DNA from: Oscillospiraceae bacterium
GTDB taxonomy: Bacteria > Bacillota > Clostridia > Oscillospirales > Oscillospiraceae
Length of the DNA: 7,947 nt
NCBI GenBank assembly: GCA_016302405.1
Contig: JAEDNR010000085.1
Coordinates: forward strand, 1 to 7,947
Direction of reading: 5' to 3'
Part shown: one piece after another, positions 1-5,773 of the stretch
How positions within the stretch are numbered: the first letter of the stretch is position 1
Layout: every line of letters begins with the position of its first letter
The notes under the pieces: model-generated
Database searches by the model: none
The model's input: only the letters and a program-made list of their open reading frames with translations
Told to the model about the DNA's origin: nothing
Translations under genes and position numbers: made by a program

Positions 1-83
1 TTCTTTTTCTTTGTGCTATTTGACGAAACCTTTCCTTAGTGAGACAGCCCCTATGTTTTTTATTGCGTAACATCGAATTCCCG
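1..83. other. Gene-free left edge, possible end of a mobile element
   Basis: No convincing reading frame is visible and the stretch is A+T-rich compared with the genes. The only notable string is GAGACAGCCCC at 41-51; read on the minus strand it starts GGGGCTGTCTC, which resembles the kind of terminus seen on some insertion sequences and their short derivatives. The partner end would lie outside the window, so this is only a weak suggestion. Confidence 0.2.
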
Positions 84-186
84 GTCATTGCGAGCCAGTC
101 CGCTTTCCTGGCGCGGCAATCTCCATCGTTTGTCACAATGACGATGGAGATTCCCACACCAGGAAAGAGAACTGGTTCGGAATGAC
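84..186. repeat. 103-bp imperfect palindromic intergenic repeat
   Basis: Two arms of 46 bases (84-129 and 141-186) are inverted copies with seven differences by eye, separated by 11 central bases. The outer ends read GTCATT...AATGAC. Transcribed from either strand it would fold into one long hairpin. Repeats beginning GTCATTGCGAG are a pattern I recall from intergenic regions of many bacteria. There is no reading frame inside, so it is a non-autonomous, MITE-like or REP-like unit. No clear target duplication is visible at its ends. Confidence 0.8.
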
Positions 187-237
187 ACCATAATTGATTT
201 GCGGCCTGCTGTACGACGGAGATACCCGCACGCGGCT

Positions 238-260
238 ATAAAAACCGTCGCAAAGCGACA
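238..260 (-). terminator. Terminator after the GH51 gene
   Basis: Read on the minus strand, a stem GTCGC-TTT-GCGAC (259-247) is followed by GG and a run of five T (245-238 region), ten bases after the GH51 stop codon. This is the layout of a Rho-independent terminator and would end the kduI-GH27-GH51 transcript. The stem is short at five base pairs (extendable by flanking pairs), so its efficiency is uncertain. The same hairpin position recurs in three other repeat copies in the window with a different stem sequence. Confidence 0.6.
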
Positions 261-300
261 CCAAAATTGTCAATTGTCCATTCCGGCCCGCCGCAGGCGG
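243..300 (-). repeat. TTGACAA-type repeat fragment overlapping the GH51 3' end
   Basis: On the minus strand the order is a GC hairpin (CCGCC-GCA-GGCGG, 288-300), then GGACAATTGACAATT (280-266), then TGTGTC-like sequence, a five-base-pair stem and a T-run. The same order is found on the plus strand at 4126-4193 and 7602-7667: GC hairpin, TTGACAA units, GTCCC...GGGAC stem, GATTTT. This is therefore a diverged copy with fewer 7-bp units. It covers the last few codons and the stop codon of the GH51 gene. Confidence 0.65.
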
Positions 301-1784
301 AACAGGTTCCAGCTGGCCTTTTCCAGCACCGCTTCCAGGTGCCCGTTATGGACGGCGGAGCCGGTGCGGCATTGGGGGACCACCCTGCCCGGGTCTTCCT
401 CGGTGTTCACCGCGTACAGATCGTCGCAGACCATAACAACCTGCTCCCCGACCTCGTACCCGTCAAACTGCCGCAGCTCCAGGTTCAGGGCGATAGGCTC
501 GTCTATATCCTTGTTCACGGCAAAGACGACAATCTCGTCCGCTTCATCGTTGTACACCGCCACGCAGTCCACGCACCGGGCGGTACCGAACTTCTCCGTT
601 TCGTAGGTGGGACCGTCCACCAGGGTCTGCAGGACGATGCCCTGTCCGTACTTCCCGGTGAGCAGGTAAGGATAGTAGATGGTCTGCCGCCAGGCCCCCG
701 TATCAGAGGTCATAATGGGGGCGATCACATTCACCAGCTGGGCAAGGCAGGCGACCTTCACCCGGTCCGCGTGGCGAAGCAATGTGATGAGCATGCTGCC
801 CACCAGCAGCGCGTCCTGAAAATCGTACACATCCTCCAATTGGTGAGGGGCCCGGACCCATTTTGGGAGCTTCCTGTCCTGCTGAGCGGAGTGGTACCAC
901 ACGTTCCACTCGTCAAAGGAGATGTTGATGGTCTTATTGCTGTGCTTTTTGGCCTTCACATAGTCGCAGGCCGCGCACACATCGGTGATGAACCGGTCCA
1001 TGTCCTCAGAGCTTGCCAGGAAGGTCCGGGTGTCGTGCTCGTGGTCCGCGTAGTAGGTGTGCATGGACACATAGTCTACACTGTCATAGCATTCGTCCAG
1101 CACCGTGGCCTCCCACTGGCCAAAGGTGGGCATACCCGAGCCGGAGCTGCCGCAGACCACCAGCTCAATGCTGGGGTCGATGGTTTTCATCAGCTTGGCG
1201 GTCTCGTCCGCGAGCCTGCCGTATTCCCGGGCGGTCTTGTGGCCGATCTGCCAGGGGCCGTCCATTTCGTTGCCCAGGCACCAGAGCTTGAAACCGTAGG
1301 GCTTCTCCCGGCCGTGCTGCTTACGCAGCTCGCTCATCCGGGTGCCCTTGTCCAGGTTGCAGTATTCCAGCAGGTCCGCCGCCTCCTGGATGCCCCGGGT
1401 TCCCAGATTCACCGCCATCATCACCTGGGTCCCGGCCTTGTCCGCCCAATTGGAAAATTCCCCCAGGCCCACCTCGTTGGTCTCCACCACGCTCCAGGCA
1501 GGCTCCAGGCGGGCGGGCCGGTTTTCTTTCGGCCCCACCCCGTCTTCCCACCGGTAGCCGGAAACGAAGTTGCCCCCGGGGTAGCGGACAATGGGCACAT
1601 TCAGCTCCCGCACCAGCTCCAGGGTGTCCTTCCGGAAGCCCTCCTCGTCGGCAAATTTGCTTCCGGGCTGGTAGATGCCCTCATAGACGGCACGGCCCAG
1701 GTGCTCAATAAAGGAACCGTAGATTCTTTTGTCAATGCGGCTCACCTGAAAATCCCGGTCAACAATCACTTTTGCGGTCTTCAC
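270..1784 (-). CDS. abfA: Alpha-L-arabinofuranosidase, GH51
   Basis: A 504-residue retaining glycosidase that removes terminal alpha-L-arabinofuranose from arabinan, arabinoxylan or arabinogalactan oligosaccharides. GH51 hallmarks are clear: IYGSFIEHLGR near residues 21-31, GGNFVSGYRWEDG at 70-82, the acid/base Glu173 in CLGNEMDGPW, and the nucleophile Glu292 in SFDEWNVWY. The barrel is followed by a C-terminal beta domain ending in WNLFRL; length is normal for the family. No signal peptide is visible, so it should act in the cytoplasm on imported oligosaccharides. I chose the GTG at 1784 because GGAGG (1797-1793) lies eight bases upstream and family members start at this point; an upstream in-frame TTG would add 15 atypical residues. 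It is the last gene of the operon, 87 bases after GH27. The final residues after WNLFRL and the stop codon seem to come from a repeat. Confidence 0.96.
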   Translation of the reverse strand: MKTAKVIVDRDFQVSRIDKRIYGSFIEHLGRAVYEGIYQPGSKFADEEGFRKDTLELVRELNVPIVRYPGGNFVSGYRWEDGVGPKENRPARLEPAWSVVETNEVGLGEFSNWADKAGTQVMMAVNLGTRGIQEAADLLEYCNLDKGTRMSELRKQHGREKPYGFKLWCLGNEMDGPWQIGHKTAREYGRLADETAKLMKTIDPSIELVVCGSSGSGMPTFGQWEATVLDECYDSVDYVSMHTYYADHEHDTRTFLASSEDMDRFITDVCAACDYVKAKKHSNKTINISFDEWNVWYHSAQQDRKLPKWVRAPHQLEDVYDFQDALLVGSMLITLLRHADRVKVACLAQLVNVIAPIMTSDTGAWRQTIYYPYLLTGKYGQGIVLQTLVDGPTYETEKFGTARCVDCVAVYNDEADEIVVFAVNKDIDEPIALNLELRQFDGYEVGEQVVMVCDDLYAVNTEEDPGRVVPQCRTGSAVHNGHLEAVLEKASWNLFRLRRAGMDN

Positions 1785-1792
1785 AGCGTTTT

Positions 1793-1797
1793 CCTCC
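1793..1797 (-). promoter_or_regulatory. Shine-Dalgarno site deciding the GH51 GTG start
   Basis: GGAGG on the minus strand ends eight bases before the GTG at 1784-1782. It rules in this GTG over the TTG at 1829 and the ATG at 1811, both of which would put the site inside the coding sequence and would add residues not typical of GH51 proteins. Confidence 0.8.
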
Positions 1798-1835
1798 AAT
1801 TTTATATGCATATCGGGTTTACGCGGCAAACAGGT

Positions 1836-1866
1836 AAATTGGGAATTTGTCGCGTTGACCCGACGG
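1836..1866 (+). repeat. Repeat remnant with the AAATTGGAATTT-type motif
   Basis: In the 87-base gap between GH27 and GH51, AAATTGGGAATTT (1836-1848) is followed by GTCG...CGAC, which can form a small stem (1849-1864). The motif differs by one extra G from AAATTGGAATTT found at five other intergenic sites here, and the copy at 7879 is likewise followed by GTCGGG. It looks like a shrunken or decayed copy of that family. I see no terminator or convincing promoter in the gap, so GH51 is probably read from the upstream promoter. Confidence 0.5.
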
Positions 1867-1871
1867 TTTTC

Positions 1872-3119
1872 TCAGCCGATCCGGTAGGCCGCGGCCCCGT
1901 GGGGCGGAAGCGTCATGGGGACAGTTGCAGATACAATCTCCCCGCTCCACAGATCGGTAAAGGCTTCTGCCTTTTCAAAGCCCGGTTCTGCCGCCGGGAC
2001 CAGCTCCCGGGGCGAATCCCCCAAATTAAAGAGGGCGGCATACTGGCCTCCCACCTCCCGGTCCGCCGCCCAGATCACCAGTTCCCCGGCTGCGTCTTTT
2101 TGCCGCTTTACCTGCCGGGAGCGGCGGGCAAGGCGGTGCATTTCCAGAATTCCCGGGTTTGTCAGAAGACCCAGGGTAAATTTGTCGAAGCCGGGCATGT
2201 CCCCGCCGATCATCAGGGGGGAGCGGAAAATGCTCCACAGGGTCAGCATGGTTTTCTGCTCCGCCGGGGTAAACCGGGTCCGTTCCTTTCTATCCTCATT
2301 CTGCCGCAGGGGGCCCAGGGGCAGCATGTCCGCGTCCGGCCAGCCGCCGGGGCAGGAAAGGTGCGCCCAGGTGTCTGCCCGGCGGAACATGTCATAGAGC
2401 AGTTCCCAGTCGTCCCAGAAATCGTCGGTGATCCGCCACATATTGGCGGTTTTTCTGTACACCTCCGCCTTTTCCGGCAGGGCAGGGCCGGGGGACAAGC
2501 TCAGCACCATGTCCCTGCCGCACCCGCGCAGGCACCGGCTGATCAGCTCCAGCTCCGCTTCCTCACGGGGAAGCTCCCGGCAGATGTCGTCGCACTTGAC
2601 AAAGTCCACGCCCCAGGAAGCGTAGAGGGCAAAGAGACTGTCGTAGTATTCCTTTGCCCCCTCTTTGCCGGGATCCACGCCGTACATGTCCGTATTCCAG
2701 CTGCAAACGCTATTCCGGGCAATGTCCCGGGCGGTTACATGGGAGCCCAGAATGGGGGTTCCGGCGTGGACTGCCTGCCGGGGGATGCCCCGCATGATGT
2801 GGATACCGAATTTCAGGCCCAGGGCGTGAACGTAATCTGCCAGGGGACCGAAGCCCTTGCCGCCCGCGGCGGAGGGAAACCGGTTTTCCCCGGGGACAAG
2901 GCGGGAAAAGCCATCCATGCACAGGGGGGCAAAGGGGCGGTACTGAAAGCTTCCCGCCCCCGGCTCATACCACTGAATGTCCACCACGATATACTCCCAG
3001 CCGAACTGCTTTAAGTGCCGGGCCATGAAATCGGCGTTTTTCCGCACCGTTTCTTCCGTAACAGCGGGGCCCCAGCAGTCCCAGGAGTTCCAGCCCATGG
3101 GGGGTGTGGCTGCAAGCAT
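1872..3119 (-). CDS. GH27 glycosidase, alpha-galactosidase-like
   Basis: A 415-residue clan GH-D glycosidase. TPPMGWNSWDCWG at residues 5-17 is the GH27 N-terminal signature. The nucleophile is predicted as Asp177 in DFVKCDD, the acid/base as Asp233 in WRITDDFWDDW, and GGWPDADMLPLG (258-269) and SPLMIGGD (300-307) are further family blocks; the C-terminal part from about 345 is the usual beta domain. The sugar-binding DDxW motif of classical alpha-galactosidases reads DIQW (47-50), so the second Asp is Ile. Activity could therefore be alpha-galactosidase or a related one such as beta-L-arabinopyranosidase, which is known in this family. No signal peptide is seen. I start it at ATG 3119, four bases after the kduI stop; the 34-residue upstream extension only overlaps kduI in another frame. 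There is no strong ribosome site, so translational coupling to kduI is likely. Confidence 0.93.
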   Translation of the reverse strand: MLAATPPMGWNSWDCWGPAVTEETVRKNADFMARHLKQFGWEYIVVDIQWYEPGAGSFQYRPFAPLCMDGFSRLVPGENRFPSAAGGKGFGPLADYVHALGLKFGIHIMRGIPRQAVHAGTPILGSHVTARDIARNSVCSWNTDMYGVDPGKEGAKEYYDSLFALYASWGVDFVKCDDICRELPREEAELELISRCLRGCGRDMVLSLSPGPALPEKAEVYRKTANMWRITDDFWDDWELLYDMFRRADTWAHLSCPGGWPDADMLPLGPLRQNEDRKERTRFTPAEQKTMLTLWSIFRSPLMIGGDMPGFDKFTLGLLTNPGILEMHRLARRSRQVKRQKDAAGELVIWAADREVGGQYAALFNLGDSPRELVPAAEPGFEKAEAFTDLWSGEIVSATVPMTLPPHGAAAYRIG

Positions 3120-3123
3120 AGTT

Positions 3124-3966
3124 TTAGCGCAGGTCGGTGACGGCAATGTTGTCCATGTCGTCAAAGGCCTGGTTCTCGCCGCCCATGGCCCAGATAAAGG
3201 TGTAGTTGCTGGTGCCGGCACCGGCGTGAATGGACCAGGAGGGAGAAATCACCGCGTCCTCATTGTGCATGACGATGTGCCGGGTCTCCTGGCCCTCGCC
3301 CATCATGTGGAAGACCACGTTGCCCTCGGGGATCTCAAAGTAAGTGTAGATCTCCATGCGGCGCTCGTGGGTGTGGGCGGGCATGGTGTTCCAGACGCTG
3401 CCCGGCTCCAGGACGGTCATGCCCATGGACAGCTGGCAGGTCTTCAGCACGGAGGGGTGAATGAATTGGTTGATGGTGCGCTTGTTGCTGGTCTCCATGG
3501 CGCCCAGGGGCCGCTTGGCAGCGTCGGCCAGTTTGATCAGCCGGGTCTCGTAGGAGCAGTGGGCGGGGGCGGAAACCATGTAGAACTTGGCAGGGCTCTC
3601 GCCGCAGTCGCTTTCAAATGTCACGACCCTGGCGCCCCGGGTGATGTACAGGCAGTCCTTGTAGCCCATGGGGTAGACGGTGCCGTCCACGGTAACCTTG
3701 CCCGCGCCGCCGATATTGAACATCCCCAGCTCCCGGCGCTCCAGGAAATACTGGGTTCCGAAATTGGCCCAGATGTCAATGCCCTTGTCCAGGGGCACCA
3801 CCTCATTTACGGGCATACAGCCCAGGGTGACCATCCGGTCCACATGGCTGTAAACGGCCACCACCTCGTCGGGGCGGTACAGGTTCTGGATCAGGAACTC
3901 GTCGCGCAGCTCCTGAGTGGTGTAGCGCTTCACGTCGCGCTGGTTGGCAGAGTACCGAATGTCCAT
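3124..3966 (-). CDS. kduI: 5-keto-4-deoxyuronate isomerase
   Basis: KduI converts 5-keto-4-deoxyuronate, formed from unsaturated uronates released by pectate lyases and unsaturated glucuronyl hydrolases, to 2,5-diketo-3-deoxygluconate; KduD then reduces it. The 280-residue product matches the family length (E. coli KduI has 278). The cupin metal site is intact: His198 and His200 with Glu205 in HTHERRME, and His247 in SIHAGAGT. The ends also match the family, with MDIRYSANQRDVKRYTT at the start and DDMDNIAVTDLR at the end. I chose ATG 3966 because AAGGAG (3980-3975) lies eight bases upstream and E. coli KduI starts at the same place; the longer open frame would cover the promoter. It is the first gene of the operon. 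Neither kduD nor a lyase is in the window. Confidence 0.97.
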   Translation of the reverse strand: MDIRYSANQRDVKRYTTQELRDEFLIQNLYRPDEVVAVYSHVDRMVTLGCMPVNEVVPLDKGIDIWANFGTQYFLERRELGMFNIGGAGKVTVDGTVYPMGYKDCLYITRGARVVTFESDCGESPAKFYMVSAPAHCSYETRLIKLADAAKRPLGAMETSNKRTINQFIHPSVLKTCQLSMGMTVLEPGSVWNTMPAHTHERRMEIYTYFEIPEGNVVFHMMGEGQETRHIVMHNEDAVISPSWSIHAGAGTSNYTFIWAMGGENQAFDDMDNIAVTDLR

Positions 3967-3990
3967 AGCAATTTCTCCTTTGTTGTTTAT

Positions 3991-4003
3991 TGATTTAAAA
4001 TCA
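3991..4003. promoter_or_regulatory. Candidate operator over the kduI start site
   Basis: TGATTT-A-AAATCA is a perfect 6+6 inverted repeat touching the -10 hexamer and covering the expected transcription start of kduI. Repressor sites often sit there, and uronate genes are commonly controlled by sugar-acid-responsive repressors. No regulator gene is present, so the binding protein is unknown and A+T-rich chance symmetry is possible. Confidence 0.4.
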
Positions 4004-4031
4004 TTATAGCCCAGGGAAAGCAAAAAGGCAA
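4003..4031 (-). promoter_or_regulatory. Sigma-A-type promoter of the kduI operon
   Basis: On the minus strand, -35 TTGCCT (4031-4026, four of six consensus bases), a 17-base spacer, and a perfect -10 TATAAT (4008-4003). The ATG of kduI is 36 bases beyond the -10, with a good ribosome site between. It should drive kduI, GH27 and GH51 as one transcript. Confidence 0.8.
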
Positions 4032-4112
4032 TAGACTTTCCGGGCCGGGATACGGCGAAAAATGACGCCGGGCAAGGGCAATTGATCTGTCAGGTGAACA
4101 CAGCGGCGCGGA

Positions 4113-4300
4113 AAATTGGAATTTAGCGGCTCCGCCGAATTGACAATTGACAATTGACAGTTGACAATTGTTGTGTCCCTACGGGACGATTTTAAAAGAA
4201 TTCCTTTTGTTTTCGTTCAAATTCTTTTTTTTAAATCATCCCGCAGGGATTCCTTAATTGTCAATTGTTCATTGTCAATTGTCAATTCAATTCCAATTTA
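4113..4300. mobile_element. MITE-like inverted-repeat element of about 188 bp
   Basis: The unit starts with AAATTGGAATTT (4113-4124) and ends with its inverted form (4289-4300). The left arm carries a GC stem (GCGG-CT-CCGC), four 7-bp units of TTGACAA type (4140-4167) and the hairpin GTCCC-TAC-GGGAC (4175-4187) followed by GATTTT. The right arm mirrors this: AAATC, the hairpin ATCCC-GCA-GGGAT (4238-4250), then TTGACAA-type units in inverse orientation (4256-4287). An A+T-rich centre of about 40 bases separates the arms. There is no coding capacity. It sits between the terminator of the preceding gene and the kduI promoter. Confidence 0.7.
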
Positions 4301-4315
4301 TTCCTCTGTCCACGG

Positions 4316-4355
4316 AAAAATCCCCCGGAAGCGGCATTAGCCGTTTCCGGGGGAT
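4316..4355 (-). terminator. Strong terminator after the unknown membrane protein gene
   Basis: On the minus strand the stem ATCCCCCGGAA (4355-4345) pairs with TTCCGGGGGAT (4330-4320), with an inner CGGC/GCCG stem in the loop region, followed directly by a run of T (4320-4316). It begins 11 bases after the stop codon. This is a textbook Rho-independent terminator and separates this gene from the kduI operon. Confidence 0.92.
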
Positions 4356-4365
4356 GATGTACATT

Positions 4366-5691
4366 TCATTCCTCCCCGCCCAGGGCAGCGCGGACGGCGT
4401 CGGGAATGATAAGGGTTTTGGGGGTTATCGCCGGATGCAATGTCACCGTCACCCCCGCAGGGATGTCGGCACTGAGGATGGGCACCGAGCCATTGCAGGT
4501 AAAGCTGACCACGGCCAGGCGGTTATCTGTCACCCGGGCCTCCAGGGTCCCCTCCGTCAGGTTGATCGTCAGCCCGGCGGCCTGGGAGGCTACGGCGGCG
4601 GCGATCATGTCCAGCTCCTCCCGGGTCAGGGGCATGGTGTACTGTCCGCTGTCCCCGCTGCGAAGGCTTTCCACCTTTCCCTCCACCAGCACCGGCAGGG
4701 CCAGTGCCAGGAGCCGGTCAAACCGGACCTCGTCATACTCCGTCAGGAGCTTCCCTCCCGCGGTGCACAGCTTGCTGCCGGAGAAGTAGAATTCCAGCAT
4801 GTCTCCCGCCAGGCGTCCGATCCCCGGTTGTACACCGGAATTGTATTGTATCTCCAGGCTGTTGGAGAAGGAGAAAATGCCGCATTCCAGCTTCATCCCC
4901 AGCTCCGCCTGGAAGTCGTTCCGGGAGGCCAGGGCCAGCACGCTCCGCAGCAGGGGCAGGGCGTCCGGGTCCCACCGCAGGGTGATTATGTCCCCGGGAT
5001 TCTTCACCGCCTCCAGCACTGCCTGGGGGATGGCGGTATCCAGGGTGCCGGGGTCCAGCACCGTCAGGGTCAGGCTCAGGGTGTAGGGGCTGGTGCCATC
5101 GGAACCGGCGGCGGTGACGGTCAGGTCCCGCAGCGTCCGGTCCTCTGCCGTGAGGGTGACCACCAGGCTGTCGATGATGGACATTTTTTCCGCCGTCTGG
5201 GGAGACAGGTATTTGAGAATCGCCTTGGCCTGGTCGAGCCCTGCCTCCGCCCGGTATACCGTCAGCGCTCCTGACTTCTCCCGGGTCACTTTGGACGCGG
5301 AGAGCACCAGCTGGGCCTGCTCCAACAGTGCCTCCCCCTGGGGAAGCTGGGCGGAAATCCGGAAGGCCCGGCCGTTACTCAGATAAAATACATTTTCCCG
5401 GAGGTACAGGGTCTGATTCTCCCAGGTAACGCCAAAGAAGCTGCCCTCCTCCGTCTGCCGGCGAAACACCGGAAAGCTTCCTGTAAAGGAAGTGCCCCCC
5501 AGATCCGCGGACACCTCCGCCCGCAGTTCCATTTCCTCCTGCTTAACGAAGTCCGCCAGGATCCGGCAGCCCTCCAGCCGCTTTTCCACCAGGCTGTAGC
5601 AGATCCCAAAGCCCGCCGCCGCCAGGAGGGACAGGAATATAATGACAGAAAGGATAATCATGAGAACTCTTGTGCTTTTTCTTTTTTTCAC
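4366..5691 (-). CDS. Membrane-anchored extracytoplasmic protein, function unknown
   Basis: A 441-residue protein that I do not recognise. A basic N-terminus (MKKRKSTR) is followed by one hydrophobic segment at about residues 9-32 with no lipobox or clear cleavage site, so it is probably a bitopic protein with about 405 residues outside the membrane. The rest alternates short polar strands and turns (for example LRDLTVTAAGSDG, ALTVYRAEAGLDQ), suggesting a mostly beta fold. I see no catalytic motif. The start is GTG 5691, with GGAGGG (5704-5699) seven bases upstream. It follows spoIIP by 78 bases without a terminator between them, yet has its own promoter. A role at the cell surface is the most that can be inferred; a sporulation role is possible from position only. 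Confidence 0.85.
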   Translation of the reverse strand: MKKRKSTRVLMIILSVIIFLSLLAAAGFGICYSLVEKRLEGCRILADFVKQEEMELRAEVSADLGGTSFTGSFPVFRRQTEEGSFFGVTWENQTLYLRENVFYLSNGRAFRISAQLPQGEALLEQAQLVLSASKVTREKSGALTVYRAEAGLDQAKAILKYLSPQTAEKMSIIDSLVVTLTAEDRTLRDLTVTAAGSDGTSPYTLSLTLTVLDPGTLDTAIPQAVLEAVKNPGDIITLRWDPDALPLLRSVLALASRNDFQAELGMKLECGIFSFSNSLEIQYNSGVQPGIGRLAGDMLEFYFSGSKLCTAGGKLLTEYDEVRFDRLLALALPVLVEGKVESLRSGDSGQYTMPLTREELDMIAAAVASQAAGLTINLTEGTLEARVTDNRLAVVSFTCNGSVPILSADIPAGVTVTLHPAITPKTLIIPDAVRAALGGEE

Positions 5692-5744
5692 CCAGGATCC
5701 CTCCGATCAGGTATCTTCGGCGGAAAACTCCGCTCTTACTGCGC

Positions 5745-5773
5745 ACTATACCACATTTTTTCCGGGTTCTCAA
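5745..5773 (-). promoter_or_regulatory. Sigma-A-type promoter of the unknown membrane protein gene
   Basis: On the minus strand, -35 TTGAGA (5773-5768), a 17-base spacer and -10 TATAGT (5750-5745). The -35 overlaps the TGA stop codon of spoIIP (5772-5770). The leader that follows holds a small GCGGA/TCCGC stem (5733-5720) before the ribosome site. The match suggests vegetative expression independent of spoIIP. Confidence 0.75.

Noticed and set aside
1798..1828. Internal promoter for GH51 using TATAAA near 1799-1804 on the minus strand
   Set aside because: The -10 would lie next to the ribosome site, leaving the transcript start within or past it; the -35 candidate is also poor.
267..3014. 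A 915-codon open frame on the plus strand opposite GH51 and GH27
   Set aside because: Both opposite-strand genes have intact catalytic motifs and family-typical length. The plus-strand product has low-complexity, His/Gly/Pro/Val-rich composition and no recognisable domain, as expected for the antisense of GC-rich codons.
3120..3221. Longer GH27 N-terminus starting at 3221
   Set aside because: The 34 extra residues are the out-of-frame reading of the kduI 3' end and are unlike any GH27 N-terminus.
4140..4167. TTGACA units as tandem promoter -35 boxes
   Set aside because: At 16-18 bases downstream there is the GC hairpin region and no TATAAT-like hexamer for any unit in either orientation, so promoter function is unsupported.
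4140..4287. CRISPR-like array
   Set aside because: The units are 7 bases long, directly adjacent and without spacers, and no cas genes are present.
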